Positions 45,001 through 54,363 of a DNA stretch of 64,000 nucleotides are shown here, piece by piece. The translations under genes were made by a program, and so were the position numbers. The first letter of the stretch is position 1, and the number at the start of each line of letters is the position of its first letter. The notes beneath the pieces are model-generated. The model saw only the letters and a program-made list of their open reading frames with translations. It was not told the origin of the DNA and did not search any database. This stretch comes from Mucilaginibacter flavidus (GTDB lineage Bacteria; Bacteroidota; Bacteroidia; Sphingobacteriales; Sphingobacteriaceae), in contig NZ_JAMXOE010000022.1 in the NCBI RefSeq assembly GCF_024055575.1, forward strand, positions 1 through 64,000, written 5' to 3'.

Positions 45001-45756
45001 ATGAAATCAACCCCTCAGCAATTGAAAGTACTCTCCATTGATATTGGAGGCTCGCATATTAAAGGAACCATCCTTAACGCACAAGGCGAATTGCAAAAAA
45101 AGTACGAAAAAATACCGACACCCGTGCCTGCAAGCCCCGAAAATGTGATAAACGCCATTAAAGCCCTGGTGAAGGATTTTCCTGAATTTAACAGGATCTC
45201 GGTTGGTTTTCCTGGTTATGTACGCGATGGGGTTATTAAAACTGCTCCAAACCTCAGCAACGAACTTTGGAAAGACTTTGATTTGGCGGCAACGCTGAAA
45301 AAGGAACTTGGCCACGAAGCGCGGGTTGTTAATGATGCGGATATGCAGGGCCTGGGCGTGGTAAGTGGCAAAGGCCTCGAGTTGGTTATTACACTCGGCA
45401 CAGGTTTCGGCACAGCATTGTTGCTTAACGGCAATTTACTGCCGCACCTTGAGTTTTCACACCAGCCGGTTGGCAAATCAAAATCGTACGATAAATACAT
45501 CGGTGATATTGCACGCGAAAAAGAAGGCGATAAAAAATGGAATAAGCGTATGCAGAAGGTTTTTGATACACTGAAAACAGTTTTCAACTACGATTTCCTT
45601 TACATCGGCGGCGGAAATTCAGACATACTTACCTTTAAGCTGGATGATAACATGAAAGTGGTCTCTAACGCCGACGGGATTAAAGGCGGCGCCAGGTTGT
45701 GGACTAACGACGACGCCCCTGAAACAATTGAACCGGTTAAAATCAAAAAAAAATAA
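45001..45756 (+). CDS. ppgK: Polyphosphate glucokinase-like ROK kinase
   Basis: A 251-residue ROK-family kinase. Phosphate-binding blocks SIDIGGSHIKGTIL and ITLGTGFGTALL and the RVVNDADMQGLG segment are visible. The short length and the LEFSHQPVGKS region fit polyphosphate or ATP glucokinases of the PpgK type; which phosphate donor is used cannot be read off. It heads the pentose-phosphate cluster and would supply glucose 6-phosphate to Zwf. Its 3' end is 19 nt before the transketolase start. Confidence 0.85.
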   Translation: MKSTPQQLKVLSIDIGGSHIKGTILNAQGELQKKYEKIPTPVPASPENVINAIKALVKDFPEFNRISVGFPGYVRDGVIKTAPNLSNELWKDFDLAATLKKELGHEARVVNDADMQGLGVVSGKGLELVITLGTGFGTALLLNGNLLPHLEFSHQPVGKSKSYDKYIGDIAREKEGDKKWNKRMQKVFDTLKTVFNYDFLYIGGGNSDILTFKLDDNMKVVSNADGIKGGARLWTNDDAPETIEPVKIKKK

Positions 45757-45775
45757 AATCAATCACTACACTATA

Positions 45776-47785
45776 ATGAGCTCGAACACACAAGACATAG
45801 AAACCCTTGGAATTAATACCGCAAGGATATTAGCGGCAGATGCAGTACAAAAAGCAAACTCAGGCCACCCCGGAACGCCGATGGCGCTTGCCCCAATGGC
45901 GCACGTGCTATGGACAAAGGCAATGAACTACAATGCGAAAAACCCGGAGTGGGCTAACCGCGACAGGTTCATTTTATCGGCGGGCCATGCCTGTATGCTG
46001 CAATACGCGTACCTGTACCTTACCGGTTACGACCTTAGTTTAGATGATATAAAAAACTTCCGCCAGATGAACAGCAAAACCGCCGGTCACCCCGAGTATG
46101 GTTTATGCCCAGGTATTGAAGTAACTACAGGTCCGCTTGGGCAGGGTTTTGCTAACGCAATAGGCTTTGCCATTGGTCAAAAACATTTGGCTGCCCGCTA
46201 TAACAAGCCCGGATTTGACTTGTTCAACTATAAAACATACGTTATTTGCAGCGATGGCGATATGATGGAAGGCGTAACTTCCGAAGCAGCATCTATAGCT
46301 GGTCACCTGGAATTGGGTAACCTCGTCTTTTTATACGATAACAACCACATTTCGATTGAAGGCAGTACAAATATTGCATTTAACGAAGATGTTAGCGCAC
46401 GTTTCAGGGCATATGGCTGGCATGTACAGGATTTGCCTGATGTTAATGACATACATGCTTTAGAACTTGCCGTTGTAAATGCCAAGTCTGAAGCGCAAAA
46501 GCCTTCATTAATAAACGTACGTTCGCTGATAGCTTACGGTAGCCCTAATAAATCAGGAACTGCCGGCTCACACGGTTCGCCGCTTGGCCCGGATGAAATA
46601 AAACTGGTGAAAGAGTTCTTCGGTTTTGATCCTGATAAGTCATTCGAGGTTTCTGACGAAGTTTTGGATTATTACCACAAAGCCGGATCGAAAGGTGCAG
46701 CCAAAGAAGAAAAGTGGAACAAGCTTTTCGCCGATTATAAAGCCAAATATCCGGAACTTGCTGCCGAATACGAATTGTTAAGCAGCGGCGGCCTTCCTGA
46801 AGGCTGGAAAGATTCGCTGCCGGTATTTAAGTCGACCGACCCTAAAGTGGCAACACGCGTAGCATCGGGTAAAGCATTGAATGCCATTGCTGCCAAATTG
46901 CCAAACTTAATTGGCGGCGCGGCAGACTTAGCCCCATCTACCGAAACTAACTTAAAAGAATACGACAGCTTTACTTCGGAAAACCGTGCCGGACGCAATT
47001 TCCATTTCGGTATCCGCGAACATGCTATGGGTTCGGCTATGAACGGCATGGCCTTAACAAAAGGCGTTATACCTTTCGGCGCTACCTTCCTGATGTTTTC
47101 TGAATATATGCGCCCGCCAATCCGTTTGGCAGCCATTATGAAGATAAACCCGATTTTTGTTTATACGCACGATAGTATCGGCCTGGGCGAGGACGGAACA
47201 ACCCACCAGCCTGTTGAACAACTGGCATCTTTACGATCGATACCAAATATTACTGTTATACGCCCGGCAGATGCCAATGAATCTGTTCACGCGTGGCGCG
47301 TTGCCGTTGAGCACAAAGGTGGCCCGGTTGTGTTAATATTTACCCGCCAGGGCTTGCCAATCCTCGACCAGGATAAATATGGCAAAGCAGAAAACGTTGA
47401 AAAAGGCGCCTATATCCTTTCGGAAGGCAGCAAAGGGCCTGATTTAATCCTGATTGCAACCGGTTCGGAAGTAGCACTGATAATGCAGGCACAGGAAAAA
47501 CTGGAAGCAGAAGGTATTTCAACCCGCGTGGTAAGTATGCCAAGCTGGGAACTGTTTGAAAAACAGGATGCAGCATATAAAGAAAAGGTGTTCCCCAAAG
47601 CAAGCCGCAAGCGTTTGGCTGTCGAAATGGCATCGCCAATGGGCTGGCACAAATACACCACCGACGAAGGCGACATGCTGGGCATGACCACCTTTGGTGA
47701 ATCGGCACCGGCAGAAGAATTGTATAAGCACTTTGGCTTTACGGTTGATAATGTTGTTGCAAAAGCAAAGGCACTGTTAAAATAG
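45776..47785 (+). CDS. tkt: Transketolase
   Basis: A thiamine-diphosphate enzyme moving two-carbon units between sugar phosphates. It has 669 residues from the ATG at 45776, with NSGHPGTPMALAPMAH, the GDMMEGVTSEAASIAGHL segment and NNHISIEG (ThDP/Mg site), then pyrimidine-domain GIREHAMGSAMNG, GEDGTTHQPVEQLASLR and TRQGLP. The longer frame from 45728 starts inside the kinase gene and adds only basic residues, so I did not use it. Confidence 0.97.
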   Translation: MSSNTQDIETLGINTARILAADAVQKANSGHPGTPMALAPMAHVLWTKAMNYNAKNPEWANRDRFILSAGHACMLQYAYLYLTGYDLSLDDIKNFRQMNSKTAGHPEYGLCPGIEVTTGPLGQGFANAIGFAIGQKHLAARYNKPGFDLFNYKTYVICSDGDMMEGVTSEAASIAGHLELGNLVFLYDNNHISIEGSTNIAFNEDVSARFRAYGWHVQDLPDVNDIHALELAVVNAKSEAQKPSLINVRSLIAYGSPNKSGTAGSHGSPLGPDEIKLVKEFFGFDPDKSFEVSDEVLDYYHKAGSKGAAKEEKWNKLFADYKAKYPELAAEYELLSSGGLPEGWKDSLPVFKSTDPKVATRVASGKALNAIAAKLPNLIGGAADLAPSTETNLKEYDSFTSENRAGRNFHFGIREHAMGSAMNGMALTKGVIPFGATFLMFSEYMRPPIRLAAIMKINPIFVYTHDSIGLGEDGTTHQPVEQLASLRSIPNITVIRPADANESVHAWRVAVEHKGGPVVLIFTRQGLPILDQDKYGKAENVEKGAYILSEGSKGPDLILIATGSEVALIMQAQEKLEAEGISTRVVSMPSWELFEKQDAAYKEKVFPKASRKRLAVEMASPMGWHKYTTDEGDMLGMTTFGESAPAEELYKHFGFTVDNVVAKAKALLK

Positions 47786-47789
47786 TTTT

Positions 47790-47858
47790 GAGACGTGAGA
47801 TCTGAGATTTGAGACGGAAAGCGGTTTTAAATCTCACGTCTCAAATCTCAAATCTCAT
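47790..47858. repeat. Word-type hairpin spacer (GAGAC/TTTGAGAT)
   Basis: GAGACGTGAGATCTGAGATT... at 47790-47815 pairs with CTCACGTCTCAAATCTCAAA... at 47831-47858. Similar words (GAGATGTGAGATATGAGACG) occur near 28540. It separates tkt from rpiA without an obvious T-tract. Confidence 0.7.
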
Positions 47859-47868
47859 ATCTATCCCT

Positions 47869-48567
47869 ATGAACTGGCAAAGCGATTTCATAAACAACCT
47901 GCACTGGTCTGATACCATTATTAACAAAGAAGGTAAGGAACGGGTTGCAGCCAAAATTGCCGAAAAGGTTAAAGATGGTGATGTGCTGGGCGTTGGCTCC
48001 GGGTCCACAGTTTTTATGGCTTTATTTGCCATTGCCAAAAGGATCAAGGAAGAAAAATTGAACATTAAGGCGATACCGACCTCTGTTGAAATCAGCATGG
48101 CGTTAACCAACCTTGGTATACCCATGACCAGCCTATACGAACACCGGCCCGACTGGCTTTTTGATGGCGCCGATGAGGTCGACCCCAACCGCAGCCTGAT
48201 AAAAGGCCGTGGCGGCGCAATGTTTAAGGAGAAACTGCTGATTAGCAGCAGCCCGGTAAATTATATCATTGTAGACGAATCAAAGCTGGTTGATAGACTG
48301 GGCAGCAAGTTCCCGGTACCCATCGAGGTTTTCCCGTTGGCTTTACTGCATGTGGAAGAAGAATTAAAAAAATTGGGCGCCCGGGAGTTGATTTTGAGGC
48401 CGGCAAAGGGCAAGGACGGCCCGGTTATTACCGAAAACGGCAACCTGGTGATTGATGCCTGGTTTGATAATATTCCGGATGATATGGAGTTGCGGATAAA
48501 AGCGATAACGGGCGTGATTGAAAGCGGGCTTTTTATTAATTATAATGTAGAGATTTTGATGGCGTAG
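47869..48567 (+). CDS. rpiA: Ribose-5-phosphate isomerase A
   Basis: Interconverts ribulose 5-phosphate and ribose 5-phosphate. It has 232 residues from the ATG at 47869, with GVGSGSTVFMAL, the DWLFDGADEVDP substrate loop, IKGRGGAMFKEKLL and PVPIEVFPLA. The longer frame from 47809 runs through a hairpin repeat and was rejected. It is downstream of tkt and upstream of tal. Confidence 0.96.
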   Translation: MNWQSDFINNLHWSDTIINKEGKERVAAKIAEKVKDGDVLGVGSGSTVFMALFAIAKRIKEEKLNIKAIPTSVEISMALTNLGIPMTSLYEHRPDWLFDGADEVDPNRSLIKGRGGAMFKEKLLISSSPVNYIIVDESKLVDRLGSKFPVPIEVFPLALLHVEEELKKLGARELILRPAKGKDGPVITENGNLVIDAWFDNIPDDMELRIKAITGVIESGLFINYNVEILMA

Positions 48568-48573
48568 CGTTTT

Positions 48574-48680
48574 GCCTCACCTAAACGGCGCAGCCCTCAT
48601 GTAATAATCCTCTCCAAAGGAGAGGACTTTAGCTTCGCTCGTTTTTAGAACCCTCTCCTTTGGAAAGGGCAGGGTGAGGC
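48574..48680. repeat. Nested palindromic repeat between rpiA and tal
   Basis: Outer arms GCCTCACC (48574-48581) and GGTGAGGC (48673-48680) enclose the palindrome CCTCTCCAAAGGAGAGG (48609-48625) and its partner CCCTCTCCTTTGG (from 48651). It looks like a dispersed element inserted in the operon. It may attenuate transcription but has no T-tract of a true terminator. Confidence 0.65.
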
Positions 48681-48789
48681 GAGAATAAATACTACACTAA
48701 ACTGACTGTAAGTGGTATGCTTATTGTCGCAAACAAGACAAACCAACACTCATTTTGAGTACTATAATTAACTATAAAACAACAAACTA

Positions 48790-49884
48790 ATGGAAACTAA
48801 TAAAGTAAAGCAAATACACAGCTTTGGTCAAAGTATCTGGCTCGATTTTATCGACAGGGCAATCATTTCATCCGGAAAACTGCAAAGCCTTATTGATGAC
48901 GACGGCGTACGCGGGGTAACTTCAAACCCGGCCATTTTCGAAAAGGCCATCACCAGCAGTTCTGATTATGACAATGATATCCGCTCGCTTGCCAAAACTG
49001 CTAAAACCAACGAAGAGCTGTTTTTTGGCCTGGCTGTTTCCGATATACAAAATGCAACCAAACTTTTTGAAGGCGTTTACAATGAATCAAAAGGGGAAGA
49101 CGGTTATGTGAGTTTGGAAGTATCGCCATTTTTGGCGCTTGATGCCGAAGGCACTGCCAAACAGGCCGATGAGCTTTGGAAAAAAGTTGACCGCAAAAAC
49201 GTAATGATAAAAATCCCTGGCACTAAACCAGGCTTACAGGCTATAAGGGAATCGATTGGTAAAGGGATAAACATTAACGTTACCCTATTATTCGGTTTGC
49301 CGCGTTACGAAGAAGTAACCGAAGCTTACATCTCTGGTCTTGAGGATCACTTAGCCGCCGGTCATAAAATTGGTCATATTTCATCGGTAGCCAGCTTCTT
49401 TTTAAGCCGTATTGATGTATTGGTTGACCCGATGCTTGACGAAAAAGGCCTGGGCGATCTAAAAGGCGAAGTAGCCATCGCGTCAGCCAAAAAAGCTTAC
49501 GAAATTTACAAACGCGTATTCAGCGGCCCACGCTGGGAAAAACTGGCAGCACAAGGCGCACAGCCACAGCGTTTGTTATGGGCAAGCACCAGCAGCAAAA
49601 ACCCTGCGTTTAAAGATACCAAATATGTTGAGGCCCTGATTGGCCCCTCAACTGTTGATACCGTTCCTTTAGAGACTATCGAAGCTTTCCGCGACCATGG
49701 CGTTGCTGCTAACAGCCTTGAAGAAGGTTTGGACACGGCCACCGAAATTTTAGACAAAATTAAAGCCGCCGGTATCGATATTGATAAAATAACCCAGCAA
49801 CTGGAAGACGAAGGCATTGAGAAATTCAACAAGCCTTTTGAAAAACTACTGCAAGCTATCGAAGATCAGAAAAATAAAGTTTAA
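48790..49884 (+). CDS. tal: Transaldolase
   Basis: Moves three-carbon units between sugar phosphates through a Lys Schiff base. The 364-residue protein is of the long type, with WLDFIDRAIISSGKL, GVRGVTSNPAIFEKAI, NVMIKIPGTKPGLQAI (active Lys), ININVTLLFG and RLLWASTSSKNP. It stands alone behind a repeat element but in the same direction as the rest of the cluster. Confidence 0.96.
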   Translation: METNKVKQIHSFGQSIWLDFIDRAIISSGKLQSLIDDDGVRGVTSNPAIFEKAITSSSDYDNDIRSLAKTAKTNEELFFGLAVSDIQNATKLFEGVYNESKGEDGYVSLEVSPFLALDAEGTAKQADELWKKVDRKNVMIKIPGTKPGLQAIRESIGKGININVTLLFGLPRYEEVTEAYISGLEDHLAAGHKIGHISSVASFFLSRIDVLVDPMLDEKGLGDLKGEVAIASAKKAYEIYKRVFSGPRWEKLAAQGAQPQRLLWASTSSKNPAFKDTKYVEALIGPSTVDTVPLETIEAFRDHGVAANSLEEGLDTATEILDKIKAAGIDIDKITQQLEDEGIEKFNKPFEKLLQAIEDQKNKV

Positions 49885-49889
49885 GCAAG

Positions 49890-50522
49890 GTGGAAGCAAC
49901 ATCAGTCAAAATACTGTTCTTTGACATTGGTGGCGTTTTGTTAACCAATGGCTGGGGGCATGAGTCGCGCAGGGAAGCGTCGGAAAAATTCGGCCTCGAT
50001 TACGAAGAAGTAAAAGAACTGCACACTTTTATTTTTAATGTATACGAGATGGGCAGCATTAGTTTGGATGAATACCTGGACACCGTGGTATTTAACCATC
50101 CGCGCGATTTCGCCCGCGAAGACTTCAAAGAATTTATGTACCGCCAAAGTCTCGAGCTGCCCGATACCCTTAAATGGCTGAAGGAATGGAAAAAAGACTG
50201 CGGTTTTCGCATCATTTCCATCAACAACGAAGGCAAGGAACTAAACGATTACCGGGTAAAAAAATTCAAATTGCACGAAGTGTTTGATGCCTTCATATCA
50301 TCGTGCGAGGTAAAAATGCGTAAGCCCGATCCGCAAATTTTTAACCTGGCCATGGGCATAGCACTTGCCCAGCCAGGCCAGTGCGTATATTTTGATGACA
50401 GGATAATGTTTGTAAACGCAGCAAAAAAATTAGGTATCCATGCCTACCAGCACACCGGTTTCGAGGAAACCAAAGCCATATTAGAAAAATTAAAAAAGGA
50501 AAATCAATCTCCCCAAAAATGA
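49890..50522 (+). CDS. HAD-family hydrolase
   Basis: A 210-residue haloacid dehalogenase-like phosphatase. The nucleophile is Asp12 in FFDIGGVL, motif II is IISINNEGKE, the Lys is in VKMRKPDPQIF and motif IV is CVYFDDR. Gly in place of the second motif I Asp is typical of YihX-like members, which act on sugar phosphates. The start is GTG at 49890. Its stop overlaps the gnd start by 4 nt (ATGA), so it probably acts with pentose-phosphate intermediates, perhaps clearing a side product. Confidence 0.85.
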   Translation: MEATSVKILFFDIGGVLLTNGWGHESRREASEKFGLDYEEVKELHTFIFNVYEMGSISLDEYLDTVVFNHPRDFAREDFKEFMYRQSLELPDTLKWLKEWKKDCGFRIISINNEGKELNDYRVKKFKLHEVFDAFISSCEVKMRKPDPQIFNLAMGIALAQPGQCVYFDDRIMFVNAAKKLGIHAYQHTGFEETKAILEKLKKENQSPQK

Positions 50523-51949
50523 GTTCACAAACAAACAAATATGCTTTCGGCATGATAGGGCTGGGCACCATGGGCCGCAGCCTGCTGCTCAACATGGCCG
50601 ACCATGGTTTTGCCGTAGCCGGGCACGATAAAGATGCCGCCAAAGTAGCATCGCTTAACGAAGAAGGAAAAGAATATGATGTGAAAGGGTTTGGCGATGC
50701 TAAAGAATTTATACAAAGCCTAACTACCCCACGCGCTATTATGATGCTGGTACCTGCCGGTAAAATTGTTGATGCCGTAATTGAAGAGATGACGCCATTG
50801 CTTGACAAAGGCGATATTTTAATTGATGGCGGTAACTCGCACTTTACCGATACCAACCGCCGTGTGGAAGAGCTGGAGGCAAAAGGCCTGCATTTCTTCG
50901 GTATGGGTGTGTCGGGCGGTGAAGAAGGCGCACGCCGCGGCCCAAGCATGATGCCGGGTGGCGATAAGGATGCCTATGCGGTAATGAAGCCGATATTTGA
51001 GGCTATTGCGGCAAAGGTTGATGGCGCCCCTTGTGTTACTTATATTGGTCCGGGAGCTTCAGGGCACTTTGTTAAAATGGTGCACAATGGTATCGAGTAC
51101 GGTATTATGCAATTAATTGCCGAGACCTACGAGATAATGAAGAAAGGCCTGAAGCTGGACAATGCCACCATGGGCGAAGTATTTTCTAAATGGAACGATG
51201 GGCGCTTAAAGTCTTTCCTGCTTGATATTACCAAAGATATTTTCAAATATAAAGCACCAGGCAGCGACCATTTGTTATTGGATGATATAAAGGACGAAGC
51301 CAAGGCAAAAGGCACCGGTAAATGGACATCGCAGGTGGCTATGGATTTGCAGGCGCCAATCCCAACTGTTGATACTGCTGTTGCCATGCGCGATTTATCA
51401 AAATATAAGGCTTTGCGCGTACAGGCCAGCGAGGTTTACAGCAAGGACGAGATTGTACTGGATGTAAATAAAGACGAGTTTTTAACTGCTTTGGAGCAGG
51501 CTTTTTATTTTAACATGATAATCAGCTACGCACAGGGCATGCACTTACTGTCATTAGCATCTGCGGAATATAAATACGATTTGCATTTAGGCGATATTGC
51601 CAAAATATGGCGCGGCGGCTGTATTATCCGTTCAGAGTTTTTGAACGATATTTTCAACGCCTATCAAAAGAATGCAAAATTGGCGCACCTGTTATTAGAT
51701 GGCAGTGTTGAGGAGCTGGTTAAGGCAGCCGTACCGGGTGCCCGTAAAGTGCTTTCGGCAACCATTGCGGCAGGTATTGCAGCACCGGCCTATGCATCGT
51801 CATTAAGTTATTTCGATGCTTTCCGCAGCGCAAGAATGCCATCAAACTTAACCCAGGCACAACGCGATTATTTTGGCGCGCATACCTACGAGCTTGTTGG
51901 CAAAGAGGGTGTGTTCCACACGCAATGGACTGAAGGAAGCGGGGAGTAA
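50519..51949 (+). CDS. gnd: 6-phosphogluconate dehydrogenase, decarboxylating
   Basis: Oxidises 6-phosphogluconate to ribulose 5-phosphate with NADP. The 476 residues match the long form of the family. Visible blocks are IGLGTMGRSLLLNMADHG (dinucleotide site), IDGGNSHFTDT, GVSGGEEGARRGPSMMPGG, GHFVKMVHNGIEYG (catalytic Lys and Asn), and the C-terminal RDYFGAHTYE-like end. It overlaps the HAD gene by 4 nt and is followed by the zeta-like module. Confidence 0.97.
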   Translation: MSSQTNKYAFGMIGLGTMGRSLLLNMADHGFAVAGHDKDAAKVASLNEEGKEYDVKGFGDAKEFIQSLTTPRAIMMLVPAGKIVDAVIEEMTPLLDKGDILIDGGNSHFTDTNRRVEELEAKGLHFFGMGVSGGEEGARRGPSMMPGGDKDAYAVMKPIFEAIAAKVDGAPCVTYIGPGASGHFVKMVHNGIEYGIMQLIAETYEIMKKGLKLDNATMGEVFSKWNDGRLKSFLLDITKDIFKYKAPGSDHLLLDDIKDEAKAKGTGKWTSQVAMDLQAPIPTVDTAVAMRDLSKYKALRVQASEVYSKDEIVLDVNKDEFLTALEQAFYFNMIISYAQGMHLLSLASAEYKYDLHLGDIAKIWRGGCIIRSEFLNDIFNAYQKNAKLAHLLLDGSVEELVKAAVPGARKVLSATIAAGIAAPAYASSLSYFDAFRSARMPSNLTQAQRDYFGAHTYELVGKEGVFHTQWTEGSGE

Positions 51950-51976
51950 AGCGGGTGAGCGCGTTATTATTATAAT

Positions 51977-51984
51977 TATATTTG
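51977..51984 (+). promoter_or_regulatory. -7 box of the zeta-like module
   Basis: TATATTTG is a perfect TAnnTTTG. It sits 4 nt before the ATG of the 82-residue gene, so transcripts from here would be nearly leaderless. No TTTG was found at -33. It suggests that the module has its own promoter within the gnd-zwf operon. Confidence 0.5.
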
Positions 51985-51988
51985 TAAT

Positions 51989-52237
51989 ATGGCAACGTTA
52001 ATAGCAAAAAAATCGGTTTTTGACATGACGCCGGAAGAGATTCGGGAGCGTTTAAAGCCTATTGCAATAAAGGCAAGGCAAGATGCATTAGACGAAGGTT
52101 CGTGGTTTTCCTACAGAAATGAACTTTGCGTTCAAGATGACATGTTTATCCATGAATTTAAAGATGGCCGCAAGGAATTAATACAATTAGGCGATGAAAC
52201 TGGCAAGTTTAAGGTATTGAAAGTTCTAAATGCCTGA
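51989..52237 (+). CDS. Putative partner (antitoxin-like) of the zeta-like ATPase
   Basis: An 82-residue acidic-to-neutral soluble protein (VFDMTPEEIRERLKPIAIKA...GSWFSYRNELCVQDD...). I do not recognise the family. Its size, position and 8-nt overlap with the downstream P-loop gene fit a toxin-antitoxin pair in which this is the antitoxin; that role is inferred from context only. Confidence 0.65.
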   Translation: MATLIAKKSVFDMTPEEIRERLKPIAIKARQDALDEGSWFSYRNELCVQDDMFIHEFKDGRKELIQLGDETGKFKVLKVLNA

Positions 52238-52838
52238 CTATACTATTATCGCAGGGCCTAACGGCGCAGGTAAAAGTACATTTTCCTCTGTTCTATCTGA
52301 CCCGGACACTTTAATATTCGATGCGGATAAAGTGAAAGCGCTGAAGGAAAAGCTATGGCCGGATATTCCAATAGAAAGCATAGAAATTATGCTAACTACG
52401 GAATATTGGGATCTGGAAGAAAAGGCAATCTTGAGCAGTAGAAATTTAACCGTCGAAAGTAATTTAAGAGACGATTTTTTAATAAAAAGAGCATTATATT
52501 TTAAAGATAAGGGATACACAATAAATTTAATGTTTATGCTTCTCCCCGATGTAAAGGCTTCGATGGACAGGGTCGATTTAAGAGTAGATAGAAAAGGGCA
52601 CTTTGTTGACCAGGAAAGCATCCGATATAACTTTGAATACAGTTTAAAAATGCTTAAACAACACTTCAATAAATTTGATAATGTGTTATTATTTGATTCC
52701 TCCACAAATAAAAGTAATACTGTTCCAGATATACTATTAACGCTCCAAAATCACAATATTCATTTCCTTAGTTCAAATACACCCCAATGGGCCAAACAAA
52801 CCATCGACGAAGTCCTTCAAAATATAACCTCTAACTGA
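52230..52838 (+). CDS. Zeta-toxin-like P-loop ATPase/kinase
   Basis: A 202-residue protein with Walker A GPNGAGKST (residues 9-17) close to the N-terminus, LIFDADKVKA as a possible catalytic Asp, NLTVESNLRDD, and a C-terminal helix-rich region. This pattern fits the zeta-toxin/predicted ABC-type ATPase group (COG4185), which includes small-nucleotide or UDP-GlcNAc kinases. It overlaps its partner by 8 nt and is only 13 nt from zwf with no terminator between, so zwf would be read from it. Confidence 0.82.
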   Translation: MPDYTIIAGPNGAGKSTFSSVLSDPDTLIFDADKVKALKEKLWPDIPIESIEIMLTTEYWDLEEKAILSSRNLTVESNLRDDFLIKRALYFKDKGYTINLMFMLLPDVKASMDRVDLRVDRKGHFVDQESIRYNFEYSLKMLKQHFNKFDNVLLFDSSTNKSNTVPDILLTLQNHNIHFLSSNTPQWAKQTIDEVLQNITSN

Positions 52839-52851
52839 AAAACTAATTACA

Positions 52852-54363
52852 ATGAGCACAACAAAATCAGAACCTACTATATTCATCATTTTTGGTGGTA
52901 CCGGCGATTTGAACTCCCGGAAGATAGCCCCGGCCCTTTATAACTTGTTTTTGGATGGCTGGCTACCCCACCAATTTTCTATAATCGGTACAGGCCGTAC
53001 CAAGCTTACCGATGAGCAGTTCAGGGATAACCTGCATAATGACATTAACCAGTTTTCGCGCAGCGGAAAAACCGATGATAAGAAATGGGCCGAGTTTTCG
53101 GCCAATATTTATTACCAGGTATCTGACGCTACCGATGCTGAAACATACAAGGAATTTGGTAAACGCATCGAAAAGCACAATGCTGAATGGAAAACCCAGG
53201 CGAACGTAATTTTCTACCTTGCTGTAGCGCCAAACTTCTTCCCTATCATTGCTTCAAACATATCAAAAGCCAAGCTGGCCGAAGATAAAAACAGGGTACG
53301 CATCATTATCGAAAAACCTTTCGGGCACGATCTGGAAACGGCAAAAGAGCTGAACCAATTGCTTTCGGGTATTTTTGACGAATGCCAGATTTACCGTATT
53401 GACCATTACCTGGGCAAGGAAACGGTACAAAATATTATGGCTTTCCGCTTTGCCAATAGCATACTGGAACCGCTATGGAACCGCAACTATATTGAGCATG
53501 TGCAAATATCGGTTACCGAGCAATTGGGTGTTGAAGAACGCGGTGATTACTACGACGGAGCCGGTGCGATGCGCGATATGATACAGAACCACCTTTTGCA
53601 GTTACTTTGCCACGTGGCCATGGAACCGCCGGTAAGCTTTAACGCTGATGAGGTACGCGACCGCAAGGTTGACGTTTTAAAGGCCATGCGCCGCTTCACT
53701 CCTGACGATGTTCGTTTATCGGCTGTAAGGGGCCAATATGGCAGCGGCTGGATGAAAGGGAAGGAAGTACCCGGATACCGAGAGGAGCCCAAAGTAGACC
53801 CGCAATCGAACACAGAAACATTTGCAGCCATTAAGTTTTTTGTAGATAACTGGCGCTGGCACGGTGTTCCGTTTTACCTGCGTACAGGCAAACGGATGCA
53901 CCAATCGTCGTCTGTAATTACCATCCAGTTTAAGGATGTTCCGCATTTAATATTCCCCGCCGAGTCAAGCGAAAGCTGGCAACAAAACAGGCTGATTATT
54001 AGTATTCAGCCCGAAATGAGCATTCGTTTACAGGTGCAGGCTAAACGCCCGGGGCTTGATATGGTATTAAACACCGTAGATATGGTATTCGATTATAAGG
54101 GCACATATGCCGCACAGGCACCTGAGGCTTACGAAACCCTAATACTCGACACCATGCTGGGCGACCAAACCCTGTTTATGCGTGGCGACCAGGTGGAAGC
54201 TGCCTGGGAATTAGTAATGCCGATTTTAAGCACCTGGCAAAATAAGAAGAGTTTAAATTTCCCCAATTATTCGGCCGACTCATGGGGACCAGAATCCGCC
54301 GAGGCTTTGATAGCCCGCGATGGATTTAACTGGTTTACATTGCCGGTGAATGGGAAGAAGTAG
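52852..54363 (+). CDS. zwf: Glucose-6-phosphate 1-dehydrogenase
   Basis: NADP enzyme starting the oxidative pentose-phosphate pathway. The 503-residue protein has FIIFGGTGDLNSRKIAPAL (dinucleotide site), RIIIEKPFGHDLETA, YRIDHYLGKETVQNIMAFRF (active site), GYYDGAGAMRDMIQNHLLQ-like YDGAGAMRDMIQNHLLQL, and the C-terminal dimer domain. It follows the zeta-like gene by 13 nt. Confidence 0.97.
   Translation: MSTTKSEPTIFIIFGGTGDLNSRKIAPALYNLFLDGWLPHQFSIIGTGRTKLTDEQFRDNLHNDINQFSRSGKTDDKKWAEFSANIYYQVSDATDAETYKEFGKRIEKHNAEWKTQANVIFYLAVAPNFFPIIASNISKAKLAEDKNRVRIIIEKPFGHDLETAKELNQLLSGIFDECQIYRIDHYLGKETVQNIMAFRFANSILEPLWNRNYIEHVQISVTEQLGVEERGDYYDGAGAMRDMIQNHLLQLLCHVAMEPPVSFNADEVRDRKVDVLKAMRRFTPDDVRLSAVRGQYGSGWMKGKEVPGYREEPKVDPQSNTETFAAIKFFVDNWRWHGVPFYLRTGKRMHQSSSVITIQFKDVPHLIFPAESSESWQQNRLIISIQPEMSIRLQVQAKRPGLDMVLNTVDMVFDYKGTYAAQAPEAYETLILDTMLGDQTLFMRGDQVEAAWELVMPILSTWQNKKSLNFPNYSADSWGPESAEALIARDGFNWFTLPVNGKK

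Noticed and set aside
47809-47868. Longer N-terminus of RpiA
   Set aside because: The sequence comes from the GAGAC-word hairpin spacer and not from the rpiA family.
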